64,000 nt of DNA from Sulfitobacter mediterraneus. GTDB taxonomy: Bacteria; Pseudomonadota; Alphaproteobacteria; Rhodobacterales; Rhodobacteraceae. Where the stretch lies: assembly GCF_003054325.1 (NCBI RefSeq), contig NZ_QBKU01000013.1:1-64000 (forward strand). Reading direction: 5' to 3'. This document shows positions 45,730-56,300 of the stretch, piece after piece. A program made the translations under genes and the position numbers. The notes below the pieces were generated by a model. That model made no database searches. It saw only the letters and a list, made by a program, of their open reading frames with translations, and was not told the DNA's origin. Position 1 is the stretch's first letter; every line of letters starts with the position of its first letter.

Positions 45730-46955
45730 TTACTGGCCTCCTGTTCGCGCAAAGCGCCTTCATCGGGGCCAAGATCTAGACCGTGACGATTGGGGCTTTT
45801 GCGCCGTGTCCACAGATCGATCAAACCGCCCATCCCTTTGGGCGCAAAAAGGGTGACCGCGACAAAGGACAGACCAAGAAGCACGAGCCACCAATCCACC
45901 CATTTGATCGTATAGAATCCAAGCGGGATGTCAGGCGCCTGACCACCGGTGAACCAAGTGCTTAGCAGGCTCACGAAAGCCGCGCCGATGACAGCACCGT
46001 AAAGCCGTCCCCGGCCACCAATTGCGACCCATACAGCCAAATAAACCGATGCAATCGGTGCCATTTCCGCCGGATTGATGATTCCAGCCTGAGGATAGTA
46101 CAGCGCACCGGCAATCGCCGCGAGGCAAGCGGTCAGCACAAAAATCACCAGTTTGTATGTTTCCACTGAATAGCCAAGGAACCGCACACGGGCCTCGTTG
46201 TCGCGGATGCCGCGAACGACTGATCCGAATTTTCCCGAAACGGCCCATGCCGCCAGCGCATACCCCAGCCCCAAAGCGCCGGCCGAGGCCCAGAGAAACC
46301 AAACGGACACGAAATCTTGCGATGCGGTCACACCGGGCAGGTTTTGCAACCCTGACAATCCGTTGTTGCCCCGCAAACCGCTGTCGTTCTGGAACAGGTA
46401 AAGCGCCAGCGCGAGTGTCATCGCTTGGGTCAGGATGGACAGATACACCCCAGTCACCCGGCTCCGAAAGGCCAGCCAACCAAAGACCAGGGCCAGCAGG
46501 CCAGGCACCAGCACCACCAGTGCCAATTGCAAAACGAGGCTGTCGGCAAAAGCCCAGATCATAGGGAACTCGCTGGAACCGACAACGCCGAAGATCTGGT
46601 TGCCAATGGCATCAACAACCTCTGAAGGGGTGGGCGGGATTTCGGTCTGCGAAAGGGACTCTACCACAATCAGGCGCGTGCGTTCATACATTAGCCACAT
46701 GCCAATCATGTACCCGCCCAGCCCGAAAAAGGCGAAATGGCCAAGGGACAAGATGCCGGTAAACCCCCAGATTAAGTCCATCGCGACGGCGATCAGACAC
46801 AGGCACAGCGTCTTACCCAATGTCTTGACGAAACTGGTGGACGCCAGACCGACGCCAAACCCTTCCGACAGTACCGTGACCGCGAGCGTGAACAGTGCCA
46901 GACAGGCAAAGAAGATCAGAACTGATGGGTTCTTGGCTATGAAGGAGCGTTGCAT
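45726..46955 (-). CDS. urtC: Urea ABC transporter permease UrtC
   Basis: A 409-residue LivM-type permease with about ten helices. MDLIWGFTGILSLGHFAFFG and IRDNEARVRFLGYSVETYK are family blocks, and the large loop with MIGMWLMYERTRLIVVESLS is specific to UrtC. It starts 3 bases after urtB ends. Confidence 0.95.
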   Translation of the reverse strand: MQRSFIAKNPSVLIFFACLALFTLAVTVLSEGFGVGLASTSFVKTLGKTLCLCLIAVAMDLIWGFTGILSLGHFAFFGLGGYMIGMWLMYERTRLIVVESLSQTEIPPTPSEVVDAIGNQIFGVVGSSEFPMIWAFADSLVLQLALVVLVPGLLALVFGWLAFRSRVTGVYLSILTQAMTLALALYLFQNDSGLRGNNGLSGLQNLPGVTASQDFVSVWFLWASAGALGLGYALAAWAVSGKFGSVVRGIRDNEARVRFLGYSVETYKLVIFVLTACLAAIAGALYYPQAGIINPAEMAPIASVYLAVWVAIGGRGRLYGAVIGAAFVSLLSTWFTGGQAPDIPLGFYTIKWVDWWLVLLGLSFVAVTLFAPKGMGGLIDLWTRRKSPNRHGLDLGPDEGALREQEASK

Positions 46956-46958
46956 GGA

Positions 46959-48914
46959 TCAATCTCCCGCCGCGCGGCCTTTGAGGGCAATGATGCCCCT
47001 TGGCCGGAACTGAATGAAAATGATGATAAAGACGATCATGTAGGTCTGCGCCGCCAGTGTGTTTGACGGGTTCAGCCATTCGATGCCCTTTTGCAAAAAG
47101 CCGATCATCGCGGCCCCGGCAAGGGTGCCCCAGATGTTGCCAACCCCGCCGACAACGACGGTCATAAAGCTTTGGACGATGTAGTCGCTGCCCAGTTCCG
47201 AGGTTACCTTTGCAAAAAGGCCGATGGCGACACCGGCCACCCCGGCAATCCCAGAACCAAGACCAAAGGTCAGCATATTCACCCTGCCGGGATTGATCCC
47301 CATGGAGGCCGCCATGCGCGAATTCTGTGTAACGGCCCGGGTTTCCAACCCCAGCCGCGTGCGCTTCATTATAAACAAAAAAACACCGAGAAAGATTAGC
47401 GCAAGGATGAAGATGGCAATGCGGATATAGCTGATCGACACCACGTCATTCATCGTAAATGCCCCATTCAGCCATTCCGGCGCAGTGAGGGGTCGCGCCT
47501 GTGTGCCAAAAATGTTTTTGGCCAACTGCTGCAACGCGATTGAGATGCCAAAAGTCGCCAAAAGCGTTTCGAGCGGACGCGCATAGAGCCAACGAATGAC
47601 CAACCGCTCCATGGCGACACCGGCAGTAAACGTCACCACAAAGGCCAGCGGGATCGCGACAATGATCGACAGCGTGTGATCGGGAATGATCCGTTGGACC
47701 ACATAGCCGGTATAGGCCCCCATCATGATAAATTCGCCATGGGCCATGTTGATCACGCCCATCACGCCAAAGGTGATCGCTAGCCCAATGGCCGCAAGAA
47801 AGTAGATCGACGTAAGGGAAAGCGCATCCAGCGCCAGATCGAGTGTTTGGTTCAGACCGACCCTGAGGCCGATGGCTGTCAGCGACGCATTTGCGGCGGT
47901 TGTGACGTCTGGGGACGGTTCGTAATAGGATTCAAAAAACACATGGCTGGCAAGCGCCGCATCGACGTCGTCTGTGGTGACACGCGCAGGTGCTTGGCCT
48001 GCTTTCGCCAAAATATCATAGGCGCGATGGCGGGCGGTATCGTTGTCCAACCGGGCCACCGGAATGCCAGCGACCCGTCCGCCATCTATATTGGCAGCCA
48101 GTGCATTGCGGATGTCGTTTGCTGTCACCTTTGGCTGGGCCAAGCTCTTGATCACTAGCAAATCATAGGCGTCTGTTCGGGAAAAGAATTCTGTTCCTGG
48201 CGCCAGAATGTCCGCGATGTTCAACCCGGAAGGCACTTCGCCCAGTGCCACGTCCCGTGTTGTCGCGACCAATGGATTGAGCGTTGCCCGCAGATCGACG
48301 CCCAGATCTCCGGACATCTCCTCAATCGCGTTGACGCGGGCCTCGGTATTCTTATCAAAACTGATGGTCAACAACCGCTCCAGCCGCCGTTTCTGGGCCA
48401 GCAACTTCACGTCCGGTTCACCCTCAATCGACGCTCGCAACGGCGCGAGAAAACGGACCTCGGGATCACGTTGAATAGAGGTCAGCGCAGCCTGCCTGCG
48501 GGCCGCATCGGGATCAATCAGTTGAAATTGAACAAGGGCAGTGCCGATCATCGCACGAATGCCGCTGTTCGGTTTTATCTGTTTCAGATCAGCCTTGGGA
48601 TAGGTCCCCGCCACCTCACCGCTGTCAAAATCAAACAGACGGTATTGTTTGTCTTCGGCTTTTTCTCCTGCAAAAAACACACCGTCAGACTTGCGCATCC
48701 ACATGGCTTTTGCGGCCCATGTCTCAAGCACGGTCTGCGCCTGCGGTGATCCGCTTTTGGCAATGGCATCAATCGCCGGGGCAATTGTTTTGCGCGCGCT
48801 TTTGGCGATGATTTGCTTGTGTTCTTGAAGGATGGGCTGGATGTCAGAGGCTTGCGCAGCGGCCATCACACAGCAAAGCAAGGCCGCGAGCCCCAATAGG
48901 TATAGTCTTTTCAT
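46959..48914 (-). CDS. urtB: Urea ABC transporter permease UrtB
   Basis: A 651-residue protein. A signal peptide (RLYLLGLAALLCCVMAAAQA) leads into a periplasmic alpha-helical domain of about 320 residues, followed by the LivH-type permease (FGVMGVINMAHGEFIMMGAY; MAASMGINPGRVNMLTFGLG). This extended form is characteristic of UrtB. ATG 48914 is the likely start, since the frame further upstream lacks a signal and overlaps the gap after urtA. Confidence 0.94.
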   Translation of the reverse strand: MKRLYLLGLAALLCCVMAAAQASDIQPILQEHKQIIAKSARKTIAPAIDAIAKSGSPQAQTVLETWAAKAMWMRKSDGVFFAGEKAEDKQYRLFDFDSGEVAGTYPKADLKQIKPNSGIRAMIGTALVQFQLIDPDAARRQAALTSIQRDPEVRFLAPLRASIEGEPDVKLLAQKRRLERLLTISFDKNTEARVNAIEEMSGDLGVDLRATLNPLVATTRDVALGEVPSGLNIADILAPGTEFFSRTDAYDLLVIKSLAQPKVTANDIRNALAANIDGGRVAGIPVARLDNDTARHRAYDILAKAGQAPARVTTDDVDAALASHVFFESYYEPSPDVTTAANASLTAIGLRVGLNQTLDLALDALSLTSIYFLAAIGLAITFGVMGVINMAHGEFIMMGAYTGYVVQRIIPDHTLSIIVAIPLAFVVTFTAGVAMERLVIRWLYARPLETLLATFGISIALQQLAKNIFGTQARPLTAPEWLNGAFTMNDVVSISYIRIAIFILALIFLGVFLFIMKRTRLGLETRAVTQNSRMAASMGINPGRVNMLTFGLGSGIAGVAGVAIGLFAKVTSELGSDYIVQSFMTVVVGGVGNIWGTLAGAAMIGFLQKGIEWLNPSNTLAAQTYMIVFIIIFIQFRPRGIIALKGRAAGD

Positions 48915-48980
48915 ATCGGATATGTCCGCGATTTGGGATGGAAGGAGGCCGCCCGGCAGCCCCCTTCGCAAGTTCAGGCC

Positions 48981-50261
48981 TCAGTAATTCGACAGAGTCT
49001 GAACGCAGGTCTTGGTTTCGATGTTGTACATACCGCACCCAAGGTCTTTCCAATCCGATTTCAGCAGAGCAGATTCCGGCAAGAAGTCTGTCCAGGCGTC
49101 GCCCGGTACTTCTGCGGTCTGGCTGATGATGTCGAACTGACCGTCTTCCTGGATCTCGCCAATCAAAACCGGCTTGGCCAGGTGGTGGTTTGGCAGCATT
49201 ACGGCCAGGCCACCGGTCAGGTTGGGATATTCCTGCCCGTACATCGCGGCACGCACCGTATCCACTTCGGTCGAACCGGCGGCGGTTGCGGCATTCACCC
49301 ACATATTAAAGCCGATGTAATGCGCCTCCATCGGGTCATTGGTAACGCGCTCTTCGCCCATCGTTGCTTTCCATGTTTCGACGAATTCGGTGTTCATATC
49401 GCTTTCGGCGGATTGGAAATAATTCCAGGCGGCCAAATGGCCGACAAGGTTGGAGGTGTCCAAACCGGTCAGCTCCTCTTCACCAACTGAAAAGGCAATG
49501 ACGGGGATATCGTCCGCTGATACGCCCGCAGCGGCCAGCTCTTTGTAAAAGCCGATGTTTGCATCGCCGTTGATGGTCGAGATCACGCCAACCTTCTTGC
49601 CGTCCGCGCCCAAGGCCACCACGTCAGCGACGATCTTTGACCAATCAGAGTGACCAAAGGGGGTGTAATTGACGAAGATATCGCTGTCAGCGATGCCCTT
49701 CTGCTTGAGATAGCTTTCCAGAATGTTGTTGGTGGTTCTGGGGTAGACATAGTCCGTACCAAGCAGCGCGAATTTTTCGACTTCCAGTTCCTCTAGAAAA
49801 TAGTCGGTCGCCGGGATGGCTTGCTGGTTCGGAGCCGCGCCGGTGTAGAAGACGTTTTTGGAGGATTCTTCGCCTTCATATTGCACCGGATAAAACAACA
49901 AACCGTTTAGCTCTTCGATCACCGGCAGGACCGATTTGCGCGAAACTGATGTCCAGTTGCCAAAGATCACGTCAACATCATGTACGGTCAGCAGTTCACG
50001 GGCCTTTTCGGCGAACAGCGGCCAGTCCGATGCCGGATCAACCACGACGGCTTCCAGCTGTTTGCCCAAAAGGCCACCTTTTGCGTTTTGCTGATCAATC
50101 AACATCAGCATGGTGTCCTTCAGCGTTGTTTCGGAAATCGCCATCGTTCCCGAAAGCGAGTGCAGAACGCCAACTTTGATCGTGTCTTCGGCAGCCATAG
50201 CAGCGCTGGCCAAAGCGGCAAAAACGACGGATCCTGTGAGAGCGGATTTGAGAAAGTTCAT
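48981..50261 (-). CDS. urtA: Urea ABC transporter substrate-binding protein UrtA
   Basis: A 426-residue periplasmic protein with a Sec signal peptide (KSALTGSVVFAALASAAMAA). VGVLHSLSGTMAISETTLKD, FYPVQYEGEESSKNVFYTGA, LLGTDYVYPRTTNNILESYL and FNMWVNAATAAGSTEVDTVR are diagnostic UrtA blocks. First gene of the minus-strand urea operon, divergent from the urease genes across a 318-base region. High-affinity urea uptake feeding the adjacent urease. Confidence 0.96.
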   Translation of the reverse strand: MNFLKSALTGSVVFAALASAAMAAEDTIKVGVLHSLSGTMAISETTLKDTMLMLIDQQNAKGGLLGKQLEAVVVDPASDWPLFAEKARELLTVHDVDVIFGNWTSVSRKSVLPVIEELNGLLFYPVQYEGEESSKNVFYTGAAPNQQAIPATDYFLEELEVEKFALLGTDYVYPRTTNNILESYLKQKGIADSDIFVNYTPFGHSDWSKIVADVVALGADGKKVGVISTINGDANIGFYKELAAAGVSADDIPVIAFSVGEEELTGLDTSNLVGHLAAWNYFQSAESDMNTEFVETWKATMGEERVTNDPMEAHYIGFNMWVNAATAAGSTEVDTVRAAMYGQEYPNLTGGLAVMLPNHHLAKPVLIGEIQEDGQFDIISQTAEVPGDAWTDFLPESALLKSDWKDLGCGMYNIETKTCVQTLSNY

Positions 50262-50579
50262 ACTATACTCCAGGCGGGGTCATCGGTCGGGGCTTGCGCA
50301 GCGGCGCGATGTTCCCTTACCTGTCCCCGCAACTTCGTGTTGCAATCCGTGTGGCGGCCGCGTCGAGGTCCAATTCGTATGGTCGCCACACACCTGCGTT
50401 CTAAAGGGTGATCCCCCGGCAGGTGTCTCATCGATTCTGCATTGCAGCGAAATTAGCAAACCCAAGGTCTGCGAATTTTGAAGATTCACAACAGCTGCAC
50501 ATTTTTTGATCGCCCAATGCTGCAATCGATTAAAAAGCAGACAATGATCCCCAATTTGATCGCCAATGCGCCAATTGGA
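50262..50579. other. Divergent control region urtA / ureD
   Basis: About 318 bases between the urtA start and the preferred ureD start. It must hold both promoters and probably nitrogen-dependent control, but no clear NtrC palindrome or sigma-54 -24/-12 element was found by eye. The frame for ureD is open from 50478 with alternative ATGs at 50478 and 50544. Confidence 0.5.
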
Positions 50580-51479
50580 ATGGCGCTTTTGGATGGAGAG
50601 GGCAAAACCAAGGGCAGTATTAAAAGGCCAGAGGTCGCCCCGATCACCCAACACGCAGACATATCTCGCAGTGCCAGCATTGGCCCGCCGCGCGCTGTTG
50701 GAAAGCTGCGTCTACGTACCAAACGTGCTGGGGCGGTCACCACCTTGGACCGGCTCCATCAATCGGGTTCGTTCAAATGCCTGTTCCCACGTCCGACCTC
50801 CCTTGGGTTTGAGGCGGTGCTGTTGAATACGGCGGGCGGTGTAACCGGTGGCGATCAGTTTTCCCTGTCTGCCCATGCGGCCAAGGGCACGACCATGACC
50901 CTGACAACACAAACTTGCGAGCGGGCCTATAAGGCGCAACCGGACCAAACTGGTAAACTCCGCAATCACCTTAACGTCGGACCCGGCGCAAGGATCAACT
51001 GGTTGCCGCAGGAAACGATACTTTTCAATGGCAGTGCGCTGGACCGGCGCCTGAATGTTGATCTGGCCGCCGATGCATCCCTTTTGATGGTCGAGCCATT
51101 GATTTTCGGGCGCCCCGCGATGGGAGAGGTTCTAAGGAACCTCCGCATTCGGGACCGGATCGAGATCCGGCGAGAAGGGCGGCCACTGTTTATGGACGCA
51201 ATGACGTTGACCGGGGATGTGCAAGCGCATTTGGCCGATCCGTTTGTCGCGGGTGGCGCAGGCGCAATGGCGCTTGTGGTCATGGTTGCAGCCAACGCCG
51301 AAAGCCATCTGCCGACCCTGCGCGCGGCGCTTCCGGATACCGGTGGTGCCAGCTTGATCGGGAAGGATGTGCTGGTGATGCGGGTGTTGGCCGAAGACGG
51401 TTTTGCCCTGAGAATAATCCTTTTGCCCATTCTGAAATGCTTGAACCAAGGCGACTTTCCTCGATGCTGGATGATCTGA
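50580..51479 (+). CDS. ureD: Urease accessory protein UreD
   Basis: About 299 residues. The core [40 protein letters not shown] and [11 protein letters not shown], and FGRPAMGE with [18 protein letters not shown] are UreD hallmarks. UreD/H with UreF and UreG forms the chaperone that loads nickel into apo-urease. Start is uncertain; 50580 gives 44 residues before the conserved core, and no candidate has a strong ribosome-binding site. One base separates it from ureA. Confidence 0.9.
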   Translation: MALLDGEGKTKGSIKRPEVAPITQHADISRSASIGPPRAVGKLRLRTKRAGAVTTLDRLHQSGSFKCLFPRPTSLGFEAVLLNTAGGVTGGDQFSLSAHAAKGTTMTLTTQTCERAYKAQPDQTGKLRNHLNVGPGARINWLPQETILFNGSALDRRLNVDLAADASLLMVEPLIFGRPAMGEVLRNLRIRDRIEIRREGRPLFMDAMTLTGDVQAHLADPFVAGGAGAMALVVMVAANAESHLPTLRAALPDTGGASLIGKDVLVMRVLAEDGFALRIILLPILKCLNQGDFPRCWMI

Positions 51480-51480
51480 A

Positions 51481-51783
51481 ATGAACCTGACCCCTAGAGA
51501 AAAAGACAAACTGCTTGTTGCCATGGCGGCCGAGGTCGCCCGCAGACGGCTGGCGCGGGGCGTCCGGTTGAACCACCCCGAGGCGATCGCCCTGATCACG
51601 GACGCCGTGGTCGAAGGTGCCCGCGAAGGCCGGTCAGTGGCCGACCTGATGGAAGCTGGCGCTCAGGTGGTTTCGGCGTCGCAATGCATGGAAGGGATCG
51701 CCCAGATGATCCACGACGTGCAGGTCGAGGCCACATTTCCAGACGGCACCAAACTCGTCACTGTTCACAACCCGATCCGCTGA
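51481..51783 (+). CDS. ureA: Urease gamma subunit UreA
   Basis: A 100-residue protein identical in plan to Ure[21 protein letters not shown] at the start, [20 protein letters not shown], and [20 protein letters not shown] at the end. Full length, directly after ureD and followed by the small membrane peptide gene with its own AGGAG. Confidence 0.98.
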   Translation: MNLTPREKDKLLVAMAAEVARRRLARGVRLNHPEAIALITDAVVEGAREGRSVADLMEAGAQVVSASQCMEGIAQMIHDVQVEATFPDGTKLVTVHNPIR

Positions 51784-51795
51784 AGGAGACCTAAG

Positions 51796-51978
51796 ATGAA
51801 ACACCTGATATTGTCCCTTATCCCGATTGCAATGCTCGCCGCTGGGCCCGCAGTCGCCCATCCCGGAACCCATGTCGTGCAGCACGGGCAGGAACCTTCG
51901 TTGCTGGCGGTGATGTTGGTCCTTGGGCTGGCGAGTGCTTTCGCCGGCTTTGCTGTCAGACGGGCAGCTGTCAAATGA
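51796..51978 (+). CDS. 60-residue membrane peptide within the urease operon (HupE/UreJ-like N-terminus)
   Basis: A 60-residue protein between ureA and ureB. A signal peptide ([20 protein letters not shown]) would be cut before His22, leaving [12 protein letters not shown] with His at 22, 26 and 30, followed by one transmembrane helix (about 36-54) and a basic RRAAVK end. AGGAG stands 7 bases before ATG, and its stop overlaps the ureB start as ATGA. The mature N-terminus recalls HupE/UreJ nickel permeases, of which this would be only a fragment. A nickel-handling role is inferred from context. Confidence 0.8.
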   Translation: MKHLILSLIPIAMLAAGPAVAHPGTHVVQHGQEPSLLAVMLVLGLASAFAGFAVRRAAVK

Positions 51979-52280
51979 TCCCCGGTGAGCTGTTTCCTGC
52001 TGAGGGAGACCTGGTTTTGAACCAAGACCGCACCGTGACAGTGCTGATGGTTGCCAATACCGGTGATCGACCCGTGCAGGTCGGCAGCCACTACCATTTT
52101 GCAGAAACCAACCCGGCGCTTGATTTTGACAGGCAGGCAGCGCATGGCCAGCGGTTGGACATCGCGGCGGGCACTGCCGTGCGGTTCGAGCCCGGACAAC
52201 GGCGCGACGTGTCGTTGGTGCCGATCGCCGGCGCGCGACGGGTCTTTGGCTTTAACCAAAAGGTCATGGGAGATCTGTGA
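51975..52280 (+). CDS. ureB: Urease beta subunit UreB
   Basis: A 101-residue Ure[41 protein letters not shown], and [20 protein letters not shown]. Full length, translationally coupled to the preceding 60-residue gene through ATGA. Forms the urease trimer of heterotrimers with UreA and UreC. Confidence 0.98.
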   Translation: MIPGELFPAEGDLVLNQDRTVTVLMVANTGDRPVQVGSHYHFAETNPALDFDRQAAHGQRLDIAAGTAVRFEPGQRRDVSLVPIAGARRVFGFNQKVMGDL

Positions 52281-52344
52281 TTTTCAGGTCTCCTCATAAC
52301 CGTGCTGCCCCTTTGCCTGCTTTCGACGTTTGAAAGGCTCCCAA

Positions 52345-54054
52345 ATGCCCGCAAAAATTTCACGTGCCGATTATGCCGCCATGTTCGGCCCCACCACCGG
52401 GGATCGCCTGAGACTGGCCGATACCGATCTGATCATCGAGGTGGAATATGATCTCACGACCTACGGCGAAGAGGTTAAATTCGGTGGCGGAAAAGTGATC
52501 CGCGATGGCATGGGGCAGGCCCAGACCACCCGTGCGGCTGGAGCCGTTGACACCGTGATCACCAACGCGCTGATTGTCGATCACAGCGGCATCTTCAAGG
52601 CCGATGTCGGGTTGAAAGACGGGCGCATTCTCAAGATCGGAAAAGCGGGCAACCCGGACACGCAGCCAGGTGTCGATATAATCGTTGGCCCCGGCACCGA
52701 GGCTATCGCCGGTGAAGGGCGCATCCTGACCGCGGGCGGGTTTGACAGCCACATCCACTTTATCTGTCCACAGCAAATCGAAGACGCGTTACATTCCGGC
52801 CTGACCACGATGCTGGGCGGTGGCACGGGTCCGGCCCATGGCACCTTGGCAACCACTTGCACACCCGGTCCTTGGCATATCGGGCGGATGTTGCAGGCCG
52901 CTGACGCCTTTCCGATGAACCTTGCCTTTGCTGGCAAGGGCAACGCGTCCTTGCCCCAAGCCCTCGAAGAACAGATCCTGGGCGGCGCTTGCGCGTTGAA
53001 ATTGCACGAGGATTGGGGCACCACCCCCGCTGCCATCGACTGCTGCCTCTCTGTGGCTGACGCATATGACGTTCAGGTGATGATCCACACTGATACCTTA
53101 AACGAATCTGGATTTGTGGAACACACGGTCGCAGCCATGAAAGGCCGCACCATCCATGCGTTCCACACCGAAGGGGCAGGGGGCGGGCATGCCCCTGATA
53201 TCATCAAAATCTGCGGCCAGGAGAATGTCCTGCCCTCGTCAACAAACCCCACGCGCCCTTTCACGGTCAACACCCTCGAAGAGCATCTCGATATGCTGAT
53301 GGTGTGTCACCACCTTGATAAATCGATACCCGAAGATGTGGCCTTTGCCGAAAGCCGGATCCGCCGTGAAACCATCGCGGCAGAAGATATCCTGCACGAT
53401 ATGGGCGCGTTTTCGATCATCGCCTCCGACAGTCAGGCCATGGGCCGGGTTGGTGAGGTGTTGATCCGCACATGGCAAACCGCCGACAAGATGAAAAAGC
53501 AACGCGGACAACTGCCTGAAGAGGTCGGCGAAAACGACAATTTCCGCGTGCGTCGCTACATCTCGAAGTACACGATCAATCCGGCCGTTGCTCACGGCAT
53601 GAGCCACGAAATCGGCTCCGTCAGCGAGGGCAAACGCGCCGATCTGGTGCTTTGGAATCCGGCCTTCTTTGGTGTGAAACCCGAGATGGTTTTGCTGGGC
53701 GGCACCATTGCGATGGCCCAGATGGGCGATCCCAACGCCTCTATCCCGACGCCACAACCTGTCTATTCTCGGCCGATGTTTGGTGCCTATGGGAGATCAG
53801 TCGAACATTCCTCCGTGACCTTCGTCAGCGCCGCCGCCCAAGACGCCGGCATCGGCACACATTTAGGTCTCGCCAAGGCCACGCTGCCGGTGCGCAACAC
53901 CCGCGCCATTGGTAAATCCGATTTGGTGCTGAACGATGCAACGCCGCACATGGAGGTGGACCCGGAAACCTACGAAGTCCGCGCCGACGGAGAGTTGCTG
54001 ACCTGCCAACCCGCTGAGGTTCTTCCGATGGCGCAACGATATTTCTTGTTCTGA
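52345..54054 (+). CDS. ureC: Urease alpha (catalytic) subunit UreC
   Basis: A 569-residue catalytic subunit. Nickel ligands and active residues are present: His136 and His138 in DSHIHFICP, the carbamylated Lys219 in ALKLHEDWG, the flap Cys321 with His322/His323 in VCHHLD, and Asp362 in [10 protein letters not shown]. All are offset by two from the well-known Klebsiella numbering. ATG 52345 follows AAAGG; a TTG at 52330 is in frame but less likely. Hydrolyses urea to ammonia and carbamate. Confidence 0.98.
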   Translation: MPAKISRADYAAMFGPTTGDRLRLADTDLIIEVEYDLTTYGEEVKFGGGKVIRDGMGQAQTTRAAGAVDTVITNALIVDHSGIFKADVGLKDGRILKIGKAGNPDTQPGVDIIVGPGTEAIAGEGRILTAGGFDSHIHFICPQQIEDALHSGLTTMLGGGTGPAHGTLATTCTPGPWHIGRMLQAADAFPMNLAFAGKGNASLPQALEEQILGGACALKLHEDWGTTPAAIDCCLSVADAYDVQVMIHTDTLNESGFVEHTVAAMKGRTIHAFHTEGAGGGHAPDIIKICGQENVLPSSTNPTRPFTVNTLEEHLDMLMVCHHLDKSIPEDVAFAESRIRRETIAAEDILHDMGAFSIIASDSQAMGRVGEVLIRTWQTADKMKKQRGQLPEEVGENDNFRVRRYISKYTINPAVAHGMSHEIGSVSEGKRADLVLWNPAFFGVKPEMVLLGGTIAMAQMGDPNASIPTPQPVYSRPMFGAYGRSVEHSSVTFVSAAAQDAGIGTHLGLAKATLPVRNTRAIGKSDLVLNDATPHMEVDPETYEVRADGELLTCQPAEVLPMAQRYFLF

Positions 54055-54065
54055 AGGGACACCAT

Positions 54066-54515
54066 ATGACGCTTCCCCCTTGCCGCCAGATCCGCAAAAC
54101 TGGCCATTGGTCCAAGGCTTATGACCGTGTCAGCCTCAACTATGATGATCGGTTTTTACGGCGCAAAAGGCTGACCACTGCCGCGGCAGAGGCCTTCATC
54201 ATTGATCTGGTGCAGACAACTTCGCTTGACCATGGTGATGCGCTTGAGTTGGAAGATGGGCGCTTGATCGAAGTGGTCGCCGCGGACGAAGATCTCCTTG
54301 AGGTGACGGGCGCTGATCTGCCCCGCATCGCTTGGCATATCGGCAATCGCCATACGCCCTGCCAGATCGAGCGCGACCGCCTGCTGATCCAGCGCGACCA
54401 TGTGATCCGCGACATGCTGGACAAGATCGGCGCAACAGTGCGTGAGGTTGTTGAGCCTTTCACCCCCGAAGGCGGGGCCTATGGTCACGGGCGGACCCAT
54501 GGCCACAGTCACTGA
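54066..54515 (+). CDS. ureE: Urease accessory protein UreE (nickel chaperone)
   Basis: A 149-residue UreE. RKRLTTAAAEAFIIDLVQTT and HGDALELEDGRLIEVVAADE form the N-terminal domain, AWHIGNRHTPCQIERDRLLI and RDHVIRDMLDKIGATVREVV the metal-binding domain. The His-rich tail [11 protein letters not shown] binds nickel. Its end overlaps the ureF start. Confidence 0.96.
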   Translation: MTLPPCRQIRKTGHWSKAYDRVSLNYDDRFLRRKRLTTAAAEAFIIDLVQTTSLDHGDALELEDGRLIEVVAADEDLLEVTGADLPRIAWHIGNRHTPCQIERDRLLIQRDHVIRDMLDKIGATVREVVEPFTPEGGAYGHGRTHGHSH

Positions 54516-55143
54516 CATCCTGACCCTGACCCAATGGTTCTCGCCGGGCTATCCGGTGGGTGCATTTGCTTATTCGCACGGCTTAGAGTGGGCGATTGAC
54601 CACGGCCAGATCATCACCGCCGAACACGCAGGCGTTTGGATCTCAACGGTTTTGAATCATGGCGCAGGGTGGAACGACAGCCTGTTTCTGGCCGCTGCTT
54701 ACCGGGCCAATGCGGCAGATGTGGCTGAGATCGACGCGCAGTGCCGCGCCTTTGCCGCATCTGCCGAACGGCTAAAGGAAACGGACCTGCAAGGGGCCGC
54801 GTTTTGTGAGGTCACGCAAAAGGTGTGGTCCGCAGATCTGGAGGGGCTGACCTATCCCGTGGCTGTGGGCCGCGCCGCGTGGTTGCAGGGCCTGCCATTG
54901 GATCTGACCACACAATTCTATTTGCAGGCTTTCATCGCCAACCTCGCGACCATAGCCATGCGCCTTGTACCTCTAGGTCAAACCGAGGGTCAGAAACTGA
55001 TCCGCGCGTTGACCCCGCTTTGCACCCAGCTGGCAGAACGCACAAGCGGCGCCTCTCTCGACGATCTCAGCAATACGGCCTTTCTGACGGACGTGGCTGC
55101 GATGCACCATGAAACCCAATACTCAAGGATTTTCCGCACATGA
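54499..55143 (+). CDS. ureF: Urease accessory protein UreF
   Basis: A 214-residue Ure[58 protein letters not shown], and [19 protein letters not shown] 54499 has GGGCGGA upstream and overlaps the last 17 bases of ureE; ATG 54481 is the alternative. The stop overlaps the ureG start (ATGA-type). Confidence 0.95.
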   Translation: MATVTDILTLTQWFSPGYPVGAFAYSHGLEWAIDHGQIITAEHAGVWISTVLNHGAGWNDSLFLAAAYRANAADVAEIDAQCRAFAASAERLKETDLQGAAFCEVTQKVWSADLEGLTYPVAVGRAAWLQGLPLDLTTQFYLQAFIANLATIAMRLVPLGQTEGQKLIRALTPLCTQLAERTSGASLDDLSNTAFLTDVAAMHHETQYSRIFRT

Positions 55144-55787
55144 CCCAAATGAACGGACCACTGCGCGTGGGCATTGGCGGCCCGGTGGGCGCCGGTAAGA
55201 CCACACTGACAGCCGCCCTGTGTGAGGCCCTTCGCGAGACCTATTCCATCGGCGTGATCACCAATGACATCTACACACAAGAGGATGCGGAGGCGTTGAT
55301 GCGGATGCAGATATTGCCCCAAGACCGGATCATCGGGGTGGAGACCGGCGGTTGCCCCCATACCGCGATCCGCGAGGATGCCTCTATCAACCTCGCCGCT
55401 GTGGCCGAGATGGTTGGTCGTCACCCAGATGTCGAAATAGTGCTGATTGAAAGCGGCGGAGATAACCTTTCGGCGACCTTCAGCCCCGAGTTGGCAGATG
55501 TGACGCTTTATGTGATCGACGTCGCGGCGGGTGAGGAAATTCCGCGCAAGGGTGGACCTGCCATCACCAAATCAGACATCCTGATCATAAACAAGACGGA
55601 CCTGGCCCCACATGTCGGCGCCTCTTTGGAGGTTATGGACAAAGACGCACAGAGAATGCGCCGGGGGCGTCCGTTTGTTTTTGCGGCATGCCGGAAACGG
55701 GAAGGAGTGGCAGAAATCGTTGATTTGCTGGAGGCCGCAGGCGGGCTTGTCCCGGCCAGCAATGATGGCCACGCCGCGCGCGCTTGA
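55140..55787 (+). CDS. ureG: Urease accessory GTPase UreG
   Basis: A 215-residue SIMIBI GTPase. P-loop [15 protein letters not shown], the metal motif [15 protein letters not shown] (CPH binds nickel), [20 protein letters not shown] and [10 protein letters not shown] (guanine specificity). Supplies GTP hydrolysis for nickel insertion. Last gene of the urease operon. Confidence 0.97.
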   Translation: MTQMNGPLRVGIGGPVGAGKTTLTAALCEALRETYSIGVITNDIYTQEDAEALMRMQILPQDRIIGVETGGCPHTAIREDASINLAAVAEMVGRHPDVEIVLIESGGDNLSATFSPELADVTLYVIDVAAGEEIPRKGGPAITKSDILIINKTDLAPHVGASLEVMDKDAQRMRRGRPFVFAACRKREGVAEIVDLLEAAGGLVPASNDGHAARA

Positions 55788-55880
55788 TCGTCTGGTTTGA
55801 AGGGCGTCTGGTAACAGCAGCACGGCGCGAGGTTTTTAATAAACGGCGCACCAACAGGCGGGCGGACCAACCAGCGTAGC

Positions 55881-56288
55881 TCATCCACGCTTTGCCAGTT
55901 GCGCGACAGTTTTTTCTGACAGTGATCTCTCAAACTCCGCCTGCGCCTCGCTCAGCGCTTGCCGCGTTGCATCGTTGGCGGCCCGTGCAAGGAGGCATTT
56001 GGGCGCTTCCTCGTCATTTCCGATGGCAAACAGATGTGGTGTTCCCAGCGCCTGGTAGATGGCAAGCAACGTGATTTCTGTGAGCGGTTTTTGCAAAGAC
56101 CACCCACCGCCATGCCCTTTGACAGAGGCAACAAATCCCGCCTCCCGCAGACCTGACATCATCCGGCGAACAACCGCAGAATTGGTTTGAAGCATCTGTG
56201 CAATTTGTTCTGAGGTGGCGGGTCCGTCCATCTCATCAAGATGAAGAAGCGCGTGCAAAACACGGGAGAGGCGACTGTCAGTGCGCAT
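55881..56288 (-). CDS. Rrf2-family transcriptional regulator (YwnA-like, no Fe-S cluster)
   Basis: A 135-residue winged-helix regulator: RVLHALLHLDEMDGPATSEQ, IAQMLQTNSAVVRRMMSGLR (recognition helix) and VKGHGGGWSLQKPLTEITLL (wing). Only one Cys is present instead of the three-Cys iron-sulfur site of IscR/NsrR, so it is a non-cluster member. Divergent from the MFS gene with 75 bases between starts and a 12-bp inverted repeat in the gap. Confidence 0.9.
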   Translation of the reverse strand: MRTDSRLSRVLHALLHLDEMDGPATSEQIAQMLQTNSAVVRRMMSGLREAGFVASVKGHGGGWSLQKPLTEITLLAIYQALGTPHLFAIGNDEEAPKCLLARAANDATRQALSEAQAEFERSLSEKTVAQLAKRG

Positions 56289-56300
56289 GTTGGCTTTCCT

